51,350 nucleotides of DNA from Natribacillus halophilus (GCF_900100185.1 NZ_FNEN01000011.1:1-51350); one strand, 5' to 3'; counted from the stretch's first letter, positions 18,982-28,523 are shown. The notes: generated by a model from the letters alone, not told the origin. Translations and numbers: made by a program.

Positions 18982-20622
18982 ATGTATGAGTCTTTAATAT
19001 TCTTAAATGAAGCCGAGCGGGCTGAGTGGTTGACGTCATATCTTATAGCTTTCGACAGTATAAACGGAGGGCAGGGAGAAAAGGAAATCGCCATATCCAT
19101 TCATGACCTGATTCGCTCTTTTCCATATTACCGGCATCACCCGGAACACGTTTGGTTACAAACAACTTCTGATAATGTACGTCAAAATGTTTTTGCTTTT
19201 CTGCCGGGAAAAAAGGACACAAAGGAAACCGTCCTCTATCACGCCCATTATGATACCGTTGGCATTGAAGATTATGGCACACTTAAATCTCATGCCCTTA
19301 ATCCAGAGGCATTGCTCGATTACTTTTCCCATGCCGCTGACGATACAGACACCCAAAAAGATGCCAAATCAGGTGATTGGTTGTTCGGACGCGGATCCAC
19401 GGATATGAAGAGTGGCATTGCCGTCCATCTCGTAAACTTGCTCTATTATGCCGAAAACGAACGACCGGAGGGGAACATCCTTCTGATGATCACCGCTGAT
19501 GAAGAAAGCGAACACGTGGGGATGAAATCTGTGCTTACGGAATTGCAGCGGCTTCGCGAACGTTGGGGGCTTACTTACGTTGCAGCGATCAATGACGATT
19601 ACATCTCTCCGCAATATGAAGGCGATCAGACGCGCTACATGTACACGGGCGCGTGCGGAAAGGTGCTTCCTTGTTTTTACATAGCCGGCAGAGAAAGCCA
19701 TGTCGGTGATACAATGTCAGGGCTCAATCCGACCTCGATTGCCTCTGCACTCAATCTGGATCTTCACAACAACGTTAACATCACCGAGCCCCTTGACGAT
19801 GAATTTGTTTTGCCGCCTACGTGCCTCTACCAACGTGATAATAAGCAAACGTATGACGTGCAAACAGCGACGAGCGCTTACATATATTTTAATTTTTGCC
19901 TGTATGAACGCACCGTAGATGAAACCACCGCCCAACTGCTGAAACACGCCCGTGCTGCGGCTGATGAGGTATCAAGAAAATATGAAGCCCGATATCGAGA
20001 CTATATTGGCGAGCCGCATATCGATTGGTCCATTGAAGTCACGACTTTTAAGGATTTCAAAGCGTACCTGGAAACGTTGGACGTTCCTGTTAATGCCGTT
20101 ATTGAAGACACTTCGGAAAAATACCAATATCTTGACATCCGCGAGCGTTATTTCAAGATCATCGAAGCATTGCAAGCGTTGGATCCTGCTCGTAAGCCAA
20201 GGTTGATTCTTTTTTATGCGCCGCCTTTCCTGCCGCACAATTATTTACAGGAGGGCACGCGGGCATGGAAAGCGCTCGCTGATACCCTTGAAAAGTCTGC
20301 CAATGAGAGCGGCGAAACATACCAAATCCGTCGCTTTTTTCCTTTTATTTCCGACAGCAGTTATCTCTCTATCCATGAAAGCGACGACGAACTATCGGCA
20401 CTGGTTGATAACTTCCCGCAATGGGGGTCAGAGTATGACATCCCCGTGGATAAGATTCGCGAGCTGAACATTCCCGCCCTCAACATGGGGGTATATGGCA
20501 AAGACGCCCACCAATGGACGGAGCGGTTGTACAAGCCGTTCAGTTTTCACATATTACCGGGATTGATCCGGGAGATGACCACACGATTATTCGAAGAGGA
20601 TGAAACCGCATGGCTGGATTAA
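18982..20622 (+). CDS. rocB: RocB-like M20 peptidase
   Basis: The 546-residue protein has the M20 metallopeptidase signatures YHAHYDTVG (His and Asp zinc ligands near residue 90), GRGSTDMKSG (bridging Asp near 135) and ADEESEHVG (catalytic Glu pair near 175). Length and overall layout match B. subtilis RocB (about 566 residues), linked to arginine/ornithine use, though its exact reaction is not established. The start follows AAAGGAG. Its end overlaps a small zinc-ribbon gene by 13 bp. No roc neighbours are present. Confidence 0.85.
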   Translation: MYESLIFLNEAERAEWLTSYLIAFDSINGGQGEKEIAISIHDLIRSFPYYRHHPEHVWLQTTSDNVRQNVFAFLPGKKDTKETVLYHAHYDTVGIEDYGTLKSHALNPEALLDYFSHAADDTDTQKDAKSGDWLFGRGSTDMKSGIAVHLVNLLYYAENERPEGNILLMITADEESEHVGMKSVLTELQRLRERWGLTYVAAINDDYISPQYEGDQTRYMYTGACGKVLPCFYIAGRESHVGDTMSGLNPTSIASALNLDLHNNVNITEPLDDEFVLPPTCLYQRDNKQTYDVQTATSAYIYFNFCLYERTVDETTAQLLKHARAAADEVSRKYEARYRDYIGEPHIDWSIEVTTFKDFKAYLETLDVPVNAVIEDTSEKYQYLDIRERYFKIIEALQALDPARKPRLILFYAPPFLPHNYLQEGTRAWKALADTLEKSANESGETYQIRRFFPFISDSSYLSIHESDDELSALVDNFPQWGSEYDIPVDKIRELNIPALNMGVYGKDAHQWTERLYKPFSFHILPGLIREMTTRLFEEDETAWLD

Positions 20623-20915
20623 ATTGTAATCATTGCGAGGAAAAAATACCCCATAGCAGGCGTGCCAAAAAACGTCTCAAAGAAACCACTATCATTTGTC
20701 CCGCCTGTTATAACGAAAATGAACTTGATCAAGGGCTGCTCAGCCTGGCCAAATTTATTTTCTATGTTGCCATAGGTGTTACACTTTGTATCGTCGCCTA
20801 CGATATTATGAATGATTTCCCATTAGAACCGTTGTTTACTGCTTTTGTCGGATTAATCCCGATCGTGATTTATCCGTTATTAGCAATGTTTCTTTTTCGG
20901 GTGGAACCCGGGTGA
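20610..20915 (+). CDS. Small zinc-ribbon membrane protein (CxxC...CxxC type)
   Basis: The 101-residue protein has an N-terminal zinc ribbon (CNHCEEK near residue 6, CPACYNENEL near residue 32) followed by two membrane helices (KFIFYVAIGVTLCIVAYDI and TAFVGLIPIVIYPLLAMFLF). The arrangement matches the uncharacterised cxxc_20_cxxc family of Bacillaceae. It starts inside rocB with GAGGATG as ribosome site and is probably translated by coupling. Function unknown. Confidence 0.75.
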   Translation: MAGLNCNHCEEKIPHSRRAKKRLKETTIICPACYNENELDQGLLSLAKFIFYVAIGVTLCIVAYDIMNDFPLEPLFTAFVGLIPIVIYPLLAMFLFRVEPG

Positions 20916-20936
20916 CGACGCAAAAAACCACCCCTA

Positions 20937-20980
20937 AATGCAGAGCCGCTCCCCCGATCAGGGGAGCGGCTCTGCATTTT
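20937..20980. terminator. Bidirectional terminator between the zinc-ribbon gene and gcvH
   Basis: A 19-bp almost perfect stem (AAATGCAGAGCCGCTCCCC and its complement) has T-runs available on the + strand and A-runs giving T on the - strand. It serves both convergent genes. Confidence 0.9.
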
Positions 20981-21362
20981 AATCCTCGTCGGTCATTTCA
21001 TCATAGGCTTCAGCGGACATGAGGTCATCGAGTTCAGCCTTATCTGACGGCTCAACGACGACCATCCAGGCTTTTTCGTACGGGGATTCATTGACGAATT
21101 CCGGGGAGTCTTCGAGTTCTTCGTTGATTTCTACGACCTTTCCGCTTACAGGCGCGTAAAGTTCGGAGACGGTTTTTACGGATTCTACGCTGCCGAACGG
21201 TTCATTGACTTCCAGTTGATCCCCGACTTCCGGAAGTTCGACGAATACGATGTCGCCCAGTTCATCCTGTGCGAAAGCTGTAATGCCGATCCGTAGTTTT
21301 TCACCTTCATCCTTGACCCATTCGTGTTCTTCTGAATACATTAACTCTTTTGGTGAAGCCAT
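20979..21362 (-). CDS. gcvH: Glycine cleavage system H protein
   Basis: The 127-residue protein has the lipoyl-attachment segment [13 protein letters not shown] with the modified Lys near residue 63. It carries the aminomethyl group between glycine-cleavage subunits and is the source of lipoyl groups for other complexes in Bacillus. As in B. subtilis it stands apart from the other gcv genes and next to yusI. The start follows TTAGGAGGCAGATAAA. Confidence 0.96.
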   Translation of the reverse strand: MASPKELMYSEEHEWVKDEGEKLRIGITAFAQDELGDIVFVELPEVGDQLEVNEPFGSVESVKTVSELYAPVSGKVVEINEELEDSPEFVNESPYEKAWMVVVEPSDKAELDDLMSAEAYDEMTDED

Positions 21363-21384
21363 TTTATCTGCCTCCTAAGTAAAA

Positions 21385-21741
21385 TTATTGTTGCCAGTGA
21401 TCGACGAATTCAGACTCCCTGAATCCGAGTGTCACATGATTGCCGTCGGTGACGATCGGCCGTTTAATGAGCATGCCATCCGATGTTAGCCAATCGATGA
21501 TCTCCGCTTCGTCTGCATCGGGAAGCCTGTCTTTCAAGCCGAGCTCGCGATACTTTTTCCCGCTCGTGTTAAAGAACTTTTTCCATTCCAGACCGCTTTT
21601 TGATTTTAAATCCTGTAACTCCTCACGAGACGGCGGTTCCTTGACGATATGCCTTTCTTCATATGACACATCATGCTCGTCCAGCCATTTCTTCGCTTTT
21701 TGGCATGTGCCGCAGGGCGGATAACTAAATACGGTAAGCAA
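21385..21741 (-). CDS. yusI: Arsenate reductase / Spx-family protein YusI
   Basis: The 118-residue thioredoxin-fold protein begins LTVFSYPPCGTCQKAKKWL with a CxxC near residue 9-12 and has the RPIVTDG cis-Pro loop of the ArsC/Spx family. The start is the TTG at 21739-21741, seven bases after AAAGGAGG; this gives the family length, whereas the longer frame to 21777 has no ribosome site. It is upstream of gcvH as in B. subtilis. Whether it is a reductase or a regulator is not settled. Confidence 0.85.
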   Translation of the reverse strand: MLTVFSYPPCGTCQKAKKWLDEHDVSYEERHIVKEPPSREELQDLKSKSGLEWKKFFNTSGKKYRELGLKDRLPDADEAEIIDWLTSDGMLIKRPIVTDGNHVTLGFRESEFVDHWQQ

Positions 21742-21908
21742 ACGCTGACCTCCTTTATGTACCGTTACTTCTTTCATTATACGATAATTTTGTCATTGTT
21801 GATACCTTGAAGTTTGGCAAAAATTATTTTCGATATTCAAACCACACATCTGACAGGTATAGTATAATAATAGAAAACAAAGTCAAACCCGAAGGAGATT
21901 TTTCGGCC

Positions 21909-22835
21909 ATGGCCACCCGAGCTCTATCCATCATCCAGGGAAGTTGGCAATTGCTGCGCATGATTGCCGTAGCCTCTTCAAGCTTTGCCACCATTATTTC
22001 CACAATGCTTCCTCTCTTTTTATATTACACGCTTTCGCCCAATAATCTTTTGTTCATTTTGCTGATTCTCATCACCGGCGCCATTTTCATTCACGGATTA
22101 CTCACCCATTTATTAAATGATGTTTCGGATTATAAGTCTGGCACAGATGCCCTCAGTCCCGCCATCCTGTCCGGAGGCAGCCGCGTGACTCAGGATGGAA
22201 TGATCTCCATCGAATCCATGGAAAAAATAGGTAAATGGCTGGCCTTCTACATCATTCTTATCAGCATCCCGTTGGTTTACCTCGGTTATTATCAACTTTC
22301 CATATTACTGTTGATCGGTGTCTGGGCGGCGGCTTCCTATTCCCTTCCGCCATTGCAACTCAGCTACCGGCCCTTTCTCGGGGAGATATTCAGTTTGTTT
22401 CCGGCAATGGTGGCGCTCGGGCTTGCCGGTGCATGGCTTGCGTTGGATGAGGTCCCCGTGTGGGCACTGCAAAACGCGACGATTAATGCCTTAATCTGTG
22501 TCGCCTGGGTGATGGTCCACCATATTCCCGATCGGGAAGCTGATAAACAGGCGCATCCCACAAAACAGACGAGTATCGTCTGGTCAGTGGAAAAATTCGG
22601 CGAGAGTTTCAGTCGCTTCCCAGCCCTGTTGTATCTTTTGCTCACCGGATTATGTGTCTTCTGGCTAGGGATGGAGCGGCTGTGGGCAGCGTTAGGTGTT
22701 CTCGTGATTGTCACCGCAGCGATCACCCTGGTTGCGAACATGAACATCAAGGATGACCAACAAGTCTCGACCTGCGAAAAAATATTGCTCCTGTTCGCGG
22801 TTATTACCGCAGTTTGGCTCGGGGTTTTTATTTAA
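21909..22835 (+). CDS. UbiA-family prenyltransferase (MenA-like)
   Basis: The 308-residue membrane protein has about eight hydrophobic helices and both Asp-rich prenyl-diphosphate sites: NDVSDYKSGTD (near residue 70) and DREADKQAHPTK (near residue 215). These bind Mg2+ and the polyprenyl diphosphate. It resembles 1,4-dihydroxy-2-naphthoate prenyltransferase but stands away from other menaquinone genes, so the aromatic acceptor is unknown. The ATG at 21909 follows GAAGGAGATTTTTCGGCC. It is the first gene of an insertion between yusI and fadE relative to B. subtilis. Confidence 0.8.
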   Translation: MATRALSIIQGSWQLLRMIAVASSSFATIISTMLPLFLYYTLSPNNLLFILLILITGAIFIHGLLTHLLNDVSDYKSGTDALSPAILSGGSRVTQDGMISIESMEKIGKWLAFYIILISIPLVYLGYYQLSILLLIGVWAAASYSLPPLQLSYRPFLGEIFSLFPAMVALGLAGAWLALDEVPVWALQNATINALICVAWVMVHHIPDREADKQAHPTKQTSIVWSVEKFGESFSRFPALLYLLLTGLCVFWLGMERLWAALGVLVIVTAAITLVANMNIKDDQQVSTCEKILLLFAVITAVWLGVFI

Positions 22836-23299
22836 TTAAACGTTTATTTAATCAGGATCTTAATGTATCAAATTTTTCTTTCCCGTATTGACTAGGATAT
22901 ACAAATAATGAAAGGTTTGTCACAATGCAAGCAAAGCGCAATAAAAAGGCGATTTAGTTTATATGAATTTCAGTCTCCAATCGAGACATGAACAATCAGG
23001 ACATAGACCCGGCATTGTATTCCCCCCTCATTTATTCATTAGCGATTTTTCCGATTACGAGCAAAATAAAGGATTATCCTTTTGAAGTTAAATTACCAGA
23101 TGACTTAGTCATAAAAGGGCATGCGCCAGATGAAATAACAACAACTTGTTTAAAAAGAATATATACGTTCTTGTAACCATCTGTTGCATTTCGAGTGTTT
23201 CGCCATCCCCTCGACGATTAATGTATCACTAGTCGAGAACGGCTGAGATAAACTGGATATGACATTGTTCATCAAGGTAAAACCTGCTAATCCGATGAC
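22836..23299. other. Gene-poor AT-rich stretch
   Basis: Between the prenyltransferase and the pentapeptide-repeat gene I see no RNA gene, IS end or clear promoter. One short + ORF (22988-23176) is described separately. Confidence 0.5.
22988..23176 (+). CDS. Short hypothetical ORF, 62 residues
   Basis: The frame encodes a soluble peptide with a plausible composition (segments PFEVKLPDDLVIKG and DEITTTCLKRIYTFL), but there is no ribosome-binding site before the ATG and no family is recognised. It may be the remnant of a longer gene. Confidence 0.25.
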   Translation: MNNQDIDPALYSPLIYSLAIFPITSKIKDYPFEVKLPDDLVIKGHAPDEITTTCLKRIYTFL

Positions 23300-23983
23300 T
23301 TAACCCTTAACTTTAAGACCTAACAACGAAGCAAATTGTATCGCTTGAGACGTTGATACTTTACATCCTTTTAAATTCTCAATCGAAACAGTTAAAGAAT
23401 CAAATTCGGATGTGCTTATATCAATTCCATTTAATGATGTCTCTTCAAAGCTTGCGCCATTAAGATCACATGAAACAAATTCTACTTTTTTGAGCTTGCA
23501 GTCAAAAAGGTCAGCGCTTTCTAACGCAGCATCATCAAAAATCACCTTTTCAAGTTTTGAGTTACCGAACATGATCATATTAAGAATTGATTTCCCAAAT
23601 CTTGTATTACCGATGTAAGATTCTGTGAGATTGCTGCCTAGCAACTTACAATTAAGAAACTCAACGCGATTCATGGAGGCATGACGCAAATTAGCATTAG
23701 ATAAATCACAATTCTCAAAACGCACATCGGTAAGATCAATTCGGCCAAAATCGGTATTAACAAAATTGCTGTTTTTGATAACCGTTTGATAAAGCCGTAA
23801 CCGATCTATGAATTCGTTATCAAATTGAGAATCTGTAACGAGGCACACTTCAAATTCCGGATCTTCTTCGTAATAAATATCTGTAAATTTTCTCTCCGTT
23901 AAATTTTCAGGGATCATGGGTGCGTCAATCTTCACTTTATACCTACTCTCAAAGGAATTTAATTCAATTATAAGGGAACGCAA
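23300..23983 (-). CDS. Pentapeptide-repeat protein
   Basis: From about residue 65 to 200 the protein is a run of five-residue units of the A(D/N)LxF type (for example NFVNTDF, DLSNANLRHASMN, SADLFDCKL), which fold as a right-handed square beta-helix. Some family members mimic DNA and protect gyrase, but most have no known role. The predicted TTG start lacks a clear ribosome site; an ATG at residue 23 (MIPENLTE) is an alternative. Low GC and an isolated position suggest acquisition. Confidence 0.75.
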   Translation of the reverse strand: MRSLIIELNSFESRYKVKIDAPMIPENLTERKFTDIYYEEDPEFEVCLVTDSQFDNEFIDRLRLYQTVIKNSNFVNTDFGRIDLTDVRFENCDLSNANLRHASMNRVEFLNCKLLGSNLTESYIGNTRFGKSILNMIMFGNSKLEKVIFDDAALESADLFDCKLKKVEFVSCDLNGASFEETSLNGIDISTSEFDSLTVSIENLKGCKVSTSQAIQFASLLGLKVKG

Positions 23984-24119
23984 GTTCTATTTTCAGACAT
24001 TTTTACTGAGCTTGTAATTTTAGCTCATAATTCGATAAACATGGGAAATACTACTATTACCGTAGTCATCGCTGGATGAAGCATCTAATCAAGATCCATC
24101 TTCTCAGGAGGTTCCATGA

Positions 24120-25139
24120 ATGACGGAAAAGATTCACCTAACATCCGGGGAAATAGGTTCCCTTTGGACATCTTACATGAATAACAGTATGTCGACTTGT
24201 ATGTTGGCATTTATGCTTAAGCACATTTCAGACCAGGATATTCAACCTGTGGTTCAATACGCTTATGATATCTCCTCTAATAATAAAGAACAGATACGCA
24301 CCATTTTTGAAAATGAATCTTATGTCGTCCCTAATGCTTTTAGTGAACAAGATGTCAACATGAATGCACCGTGGTTGTTTACGGATGTGTTTTGTTTATC
24401 CTATGTGAATCATATGGCTAAAGTCGGCATGATATCCTACAGTGGTATGCTTTCGATGAGTGCTCGAGATGATATCCGAACCTACTTCACCCAAATGTTA
24501 ACCGAAGCCAGCGACCTTTTCAATCAATCAAGTGACATTGCGTTCACTAAGGGGCTCAATTATAGACATCCGTATATTGAAGGGCCGAAAGAAACTGATT
24601 ATGTGGACAGCAAAGCTTACTTCAAGGGATTTAATCCTTTCAGCGACCAACGACCTTTAAACGCCGTTGAAATTTCCCATCTGTATATCAACACCCTTAC
24701 TAATTCCATAGGGATGAAATTGTGCATTGCATTTGCTCAAAGCTCTCCCCGTAAAGAAGTTCAAGATTTTATGCTGCGAGGAAAAGACATCTCAAAGAAG
24801 CACATAAAAATTTTTGTGGATATTCTCTTGGAGGATGAGATTGAGGCTCCAAGTGTACCGGATGTAGGTGTCAGTGACTCAACCACGCCACCATTTTCCG
24901 ATAAATTGATGATGTTCCATATGTCGCTGCTCATTTCCTCAGGTATAGGAAACTACGCGACAGCTGCAGCAGCTAGTCAGCGAAGCGATCTCGTCACGGA
25001 TTATGAACGACTATCGTTGGAAAGTGCCAAGCTTGCCAAAAGTGGAGCTGATATCATGATTAAGCATCAATGGCTTGAACAACCACCAGGAGCGAAAGAT
25101 CGCGAAAAGTTAGCAAAAAATAAAAGGGATGACGTATGA
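24120..25139 (+). CDS. DUF3231 protein (duplicated CotF-like ferritin-fold domain)
   Basis: The 339-residue protein consists of two similar helical halves: LTSGEIGSLWTSYMNNSMSTCM at the N-terminus (shown here as LTSGEIGSLWTSYMNN) and LNAVEISHLYINTLTNSIGM near residue 180. This is typical of DUF3231, common in spore-formers and distantly similar to the CotF coat domain. The start follows CAGGAGGTTCCATGA. No enzymatic residues can be named. It may be a spore or stress surface protein. Confidence 0.75.
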   Translation: MTEKIHLTSGEIGSLWTSYMNNSMSTCMLAFMLKHISDQDIQPVVQYAYDISSNNKEQIRTIFENESYVVPNAFSEQDVNMNAPWLFTDVFCLSYVNHMAKVGMISYSGMLSMSARDDIRTYFTQMLTEASDLFNQSSDIAFTKGLNYRHPYIEGPKETDYVDSKAYFKGFNPFSDQRPLNAVEISHLYINTLTNSIGMKLCIAFAQSSPRKEVQDFMLRGKDISKKHIKIFVDILLEDEIEAPSVPDVGVSDSTTPPFSDKLMMFHMSLLISSGIGNYATAAAASQRSDLVTDYERLSLESAKLAKSGADIMIKHQWLEQPPGAKDREKLAKNKRDDV

Positions 25140-25162
25140 GGATATGACACGGGAGGCTTTAA

Positions 25163-25347
25163 CTAGTTCTCACAAGATACGGACCAGCTCAAACCCAAGT
25201 AACCGATACGCTCTTCTGTTATCGTTCCATCGCTTTCGATACAAGCATCTTTCGCATTGACAAACCCAAATAACCTACTTCGTTAGTTCTTATTAATTCC
25301 AGATAATGGTCCTTTTCCGTACAACCTAATTTTACTACTTTTACCAT
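25163..25347 (-). pseudogene. Small hypothetical gene with a probable frameshift
   Basis: An ATG at 25345-25347 behind AAAGGGGTTCTT opens a frame (MVKVVKLGCTEKDHYLEL, then IRTNEVGYLGLS) that stops at 25219 after 42 codons. Around 25268, in the TTTGGGTTT run, the neighbouring frame continues as FVNAKDACIESDGTITEE then RIGYLGLSWSVSCEN and stops at 25163. The second part is acidic and protein-like and repeats the word YLGLS. One indel would join them into about 61 residues. No family is recognised. Alternatively only the 42-codon ORF is real. Confidence 0.4.
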
Positions 25348-25350
25348 AAG

Positions 25351-25383
25351 AACCCCTTTAGACAAACGCCATCCAAAGGGGTG
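25351..25383 (-). terminator. Hairpin after fadE, overlapping the next ribosome site
   Basis: On the - strand CCCCTTTGG and CTAAAGGGG pair around an 11-base loop, 17 bp after the fadE stop. The T-run is poor (TTCTTAT). The second arm contains the AAAGGGG ribosome site of the small downstream ORF. Confidence 0.45.
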
Positions 25384-25399
25384 AAATGATACATCTTAT

Positions 25400-27184
25400 T
25401 TAGACTTCGTATTTTTTCTTCTCGATAACTCTTTCGGCGATATCACGCTTAACGCCAATGACGTTAACCGGTGTCCGGCGCGTCAGTTTTCTGATCATGG
25501 ATAGCATCGTGCGCAAGGTGTCCCCTTCTTCCATATGAATAAGGGATTCTTTCGCGTAGGCTTCAATATTTTGCAGGCCTTCTTCACAGATGACCTGGGT
25601 AAGCAGGAGCTTCATCGTTTCATTGTCAACGCCGTTTTCTTCGATCGCTTTTTCCGTTCGGGCGATGGCCGCTTCCATGTTGTAAATTTCGCTGACAATA
25701 TCGGCGGTGTTCAATAGCAGCTCTTGCTCATTCTCGATTTTCTCGCCGTATTTTTGCATGGCTGTGCCTGTGCCCATGAGGAAAATTTTCTTGGCGTTGG
25801 AGAGCAAATATTTTTCTTTCTCCAGTGGTTCATCCCCCGGTTCTTCCGGCATAAAAGACATCAGTTCATCCTGAAGGCCATTGGCATGTTCCAGGAAGGG
25901 AAGCTCCCCTTTCATCGTTTTACGGATCAATGTGCCCGGAACGAGCAAGCGGTTAATTTCATTGGTACCTTCAAAAATACGGTTAATCCTGGAATCGCGA
26001 TAAGCACGTTCGACTTCGTATTCCGCCATAAATCCGTATCCGCCATAAATTTGTACGGCTTCATCGGTCGTGTAGTCGAGTGTCTCGGATCCGTACACCT
26101 TGTTCAATGAACACTCGATGGCGTACTCGGCAATGCCTTTCGCAATTCTGGATCCATCTTCTTGCTCTTCTTCGGTTAAATCGCCGAGCTGTTTCTCAAA
26201 CAAACCGCCCGTTCGATAGATGGAACTCTCCAGCGCATACGTCTTCACAGCCATAGAAGCAAGCTTTTCCTGAATGGTCGTGAACCGAGCAATCGGTGTG
26301 TTAAATTGCTTTCGCTCGGTAGCGTAGCTGGCCGCCAGTTCGATCGCGCGCTTGCTGCCGCCGAGACAGCCGACGCCGAGTTTGTAACGCCCCATATTAA
26401 GGATATTGAAGGCAATAATGTGACCGCGGCCAATTTCACCGAGCACGTTTTCTTTCGGGACGTGGACATCCTGAAGAATCAACGTACGTGTGGACGAGCC
26501 TTTGATGCCCATTTTCTTTTCTTCAGGGCCGGTCGATACGCCTTCGTATTCCCGCTCGACAATGAAAGCGGTGAACTTATCGCCGTCGATTTGCGCGTAA
26601 ACGATAAAGACATCGGCGAAGGCCGAGTTGGTGATCCATTGTTTTTCGCCGTTCAGTACATAATGAGTACCCTCGTCATTCAGGACGGCTGTCGTTTTCG
26701 CACTAAGGGCATCCGAACCCGAGCTTGGTTCGGTCAACGCGTAAGCTGCGATTTTTCTGCCACTCGCGAGATCCGGGAGGTATCTATTCTTTTGCTCTTC
26801 ATTGCCGAAGAAGACGATCGGCTGAGAACCAATACCGACGTGCGCTCCGTGGCTTAGAGAAAAGCCGCCTGCGTCGGAAAATTTCTCGGTAATCAAGGTT
26901 GAGCTGATTTTATCAAGGCTCAGTCCTTCGTATTTTTCCGGGACATCAGCGCCGAGCAAGCCAAGCTCGCCGGCCTTTGTTAACAGATCCCGGGAGAGGT
27001 CAAACTCATGGTTCTCCAAGCGGTCGATGAGCGGCGCTACCTCGCCGTGAACGAATTCCTCGGTCGTTTTTGCGATCATTTTGTGTTCTTCCGTGAACTC
27101 TTCCGGTGTAAAAACATCATTTTTTTCAACGTCTTCCAGTAAGAAGCCGCCGCCTTTAATGCTTGTTTTCATCGTTTCTGTCAT
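25400..27184 (-). CDS. fadE: Acyl-CoA dehydrogenase FadE
   Basis: The 594-residue flavoprotein has the acyl-CoA dehydrogenase N-terminal, middle (YALTEPSSGSDA) and C-terminal (YGGYGFMAEYEVERAYRDSR) parts plus the extra C-terminal helical domain of the long YusJ/VLCAD-like type. It performs the first, FAD-dependent step of beta-oxidation. It follows fadA by 14 bp behind AAAAGGGGAGATAAAA and is the last gene of fadN-fadA-fadE. Confidence 0.94.
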   Translation of the reverse strand: MTETMKTSIKGGGFLLEDVEKNDVFTPEEFTEEHKMIAKTTEEFVHGEVAPLIDRLENHEFDLSRDLLTKAGELGLLGADVPEKYEGLSLDKISSTLITEKFSDAGGFSLSHGAHVGIGSQPIVFFGNEEQKNRYLPDLASGRKIAAYALTEPSSGSDALSAKTTAVLNDEGTHYVLNGEKQWITNSAFADVFIVYAQIDGDKFTAFIVEREYEGVSTGPEEKKMGIKGSSTRTLILQDVHVPKENVLGEIGRGHIIAFNILNMGRYKLGVGCLGGSKRAIELAASYATERKQFNTPIARFTTIQEKLASMAVKTYALESSIYRTGGLFEKQLGDLTEEEQEDGSRIAKGIAEYAIECSLNKVYGSETLDYTTDEAVQIYGGYGFMAEYEVERAYRDSRINRIFEGTNEINRLLVPGTLIRKTMKGELPFLEHANGLQDELMSFMPEEPGDEPLEKEKYLLSNAKKIFLMGTGTAMQKYGEKIENEQELLLNTADIVSEIYNMEAAIARTEKAIEENGVDNETMKLLLTQVICEEGLQNIEAYAKESLIHMEEGDTLRTMLSMIRKLTRRTPVNVIGVKRDIAERVIEKKKYEV

Positions 27185-27198
27185 TTTTATCTCCCCTT

Positions 27199-28377
27199 TT
27201 AAAGTAATTCAAACACGCCTGCGGCACCCATACCGCCGCCGACGCACATCGTGACAATCCCGAACTGTTCATTTCGGCGTTTCATTTCGTGGATCAAGGA
27301 AAGCGTGAGCTTCGTGCCCGTACAGCCGAGTGGATGCCCGAGGGCAATGGCTCCACCATTGACATTCACCTTGTCATGATCGATATTAAGCTCGCGAAGC
27401 ACTTGCAGGGATTGGGAAGCAAAGGCTTCATTTAACTCGAAGATACCGATGTCTTCCTGGCTCAAACCAACGATATCAAGCACTTTCGGGATCGCTTCCA
27501 CCGGTCCGATCCCCATGACTTCCGGGCGTACCCCTGAAACAGCCATGCCGCGGAATTTCGCGAGCGGCTGCAAGCCATCGGCTTCTGCTTTCTCCCGATC
27601 CATAACGAGAACCGAAGCCGCACCATCGCTCGTTTGTGACGCATTGCCCGCGGTGACGCTCCCCTGGGGATTAAACACCGGGCGCAAACCACTGAGTTTT
27701 TCCGCCGTCGTGTCCGGGCGCACGCCCTCATCCCGAGAGAAAGTGATCGTCTTTTCCTTAAGCTTATGATCGCTACCGACCGTTCTTTGTGTGACGTCTA
27801 CGGGTACGATCTCATCGTCAAATCGGCCCGCTTCAATCGCTGCTGCGGCCCGTTTATGGCTTTCCGCCGCGAACGCGTCCTGATCCTCGCGACTGACATC
27901 AAACTCCTGGGCCACCTGTTCAGCCGTATGCCCCATATTCATATAATACTCAGGCGCATCTTCGACAAGTTGAGGGTTCGGGGCGATAACGTGGCCTCCC
28001 ATCGGGATCAGACTCATCGATTCGGCTCCACCGGCAATCGCTGCCTTCGAGTGCCCGAGCATGATGCGTTCAGCCGTGTAACCGATGCTTTGCAAACCCG
28101 AGGCACAATAACGGTTAATCGTCGCCGCTGGCACACTGTTCGGCAGTTCGGCGAGGGCGGAAATACTATTGGCCATGTTCATCCCTTGCTCGGCTTCCGG
28201 CATGGCACAGCCGATGACGAGATCATCTACTTTGGCGCCATCGTAATCGCCCGCGCGTTTCAACGTTTCCTTAATGGTCGTTGCCGCGTAATCATCGGGA
28301 CGCATCGTTGCGAGTGTTCCTTTTTTGGCTTTTCCAACGGGTGTTCTTGCTCCAGATACAATAACCGCTTCTCTCAA
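27199..28377 (-). CDS. fadA: Acetyl-CoA acyltransferase (thiolase) FadA
   Basis: The 392-residue thiolase has the acyl-binding Cys in NRYCASGLQS (near residue 90) and the C-terminal GHPLGCTGTK (His/Cys base). It releases acetyl-CoA in the last beta-oxidation step. The start is a TTG (28375-28377) behind TAGGAGGGGAAGCTG. A 147-bp gap with 21-bp repeats separates it from fadN. Confidence 0.95.
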   Translation of the reverse strand: MREAVIVSGARTPVGKAKKGTLATMRPDDYAATTIKETLKRAGDYDGAKVDDLVIGCAMPEAEQGMNMANSISALAELPNSVPAATINRYCASGLQSIGYTAERIMLGHSKAAIAGGAESMSLIPMGGHVIAPNPQLVEDAPEYYMNMGHTAEQVAQEFDVSREDQDAFAAESHKRAAAAIEAGRFDDEIVPVDVTQRTVGSDHKLKEKTITFSRDEGVRPDTTAEKLSGLRPVFNPQGSVTAGNASQTSDGAASVLVMDREKAEADGLQPLAKFRGMAVSGVRPEVMGIGPVEAIPKVLDIVGLSQEDIGIFELNEAFASQSLQVLRELNIDHDKVNVNGGAIALGHPLGCTGTKLTLSLIHEMKRRNEQFGIVTMCVGGGMGAAGVFELL

Positions 28378-28436
28378 CAGCTTCCCCTCCTAAATTTTCA
28401 TGTTTTCGTAATGACTCAGTATAAATATTTCCGGGT

Positions 28437-28513
28437 AATCTGGCGCTTTAGCGCTGGAATCTGGCACTTTCGTGTTGGATTCTGGCGCTTTCTTGCTGGA
28501 ATCTGGCGCTTTT
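28437..28513. repeat. 21-bp tandem repeat, 3.6 copies (first locus)
   Basis: Units start at 28437, 28458, 28479 and 28500 with A(A/T)TCTGGC(G/A)CTTT and a variable end before TGG. The period is exactly 21 bp. The block fills the gap between fadN and fadA. The same family recurs at 38067-38164. Confidence 0.85.
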
Positions 28514-28523
28514 CATCCACCTC

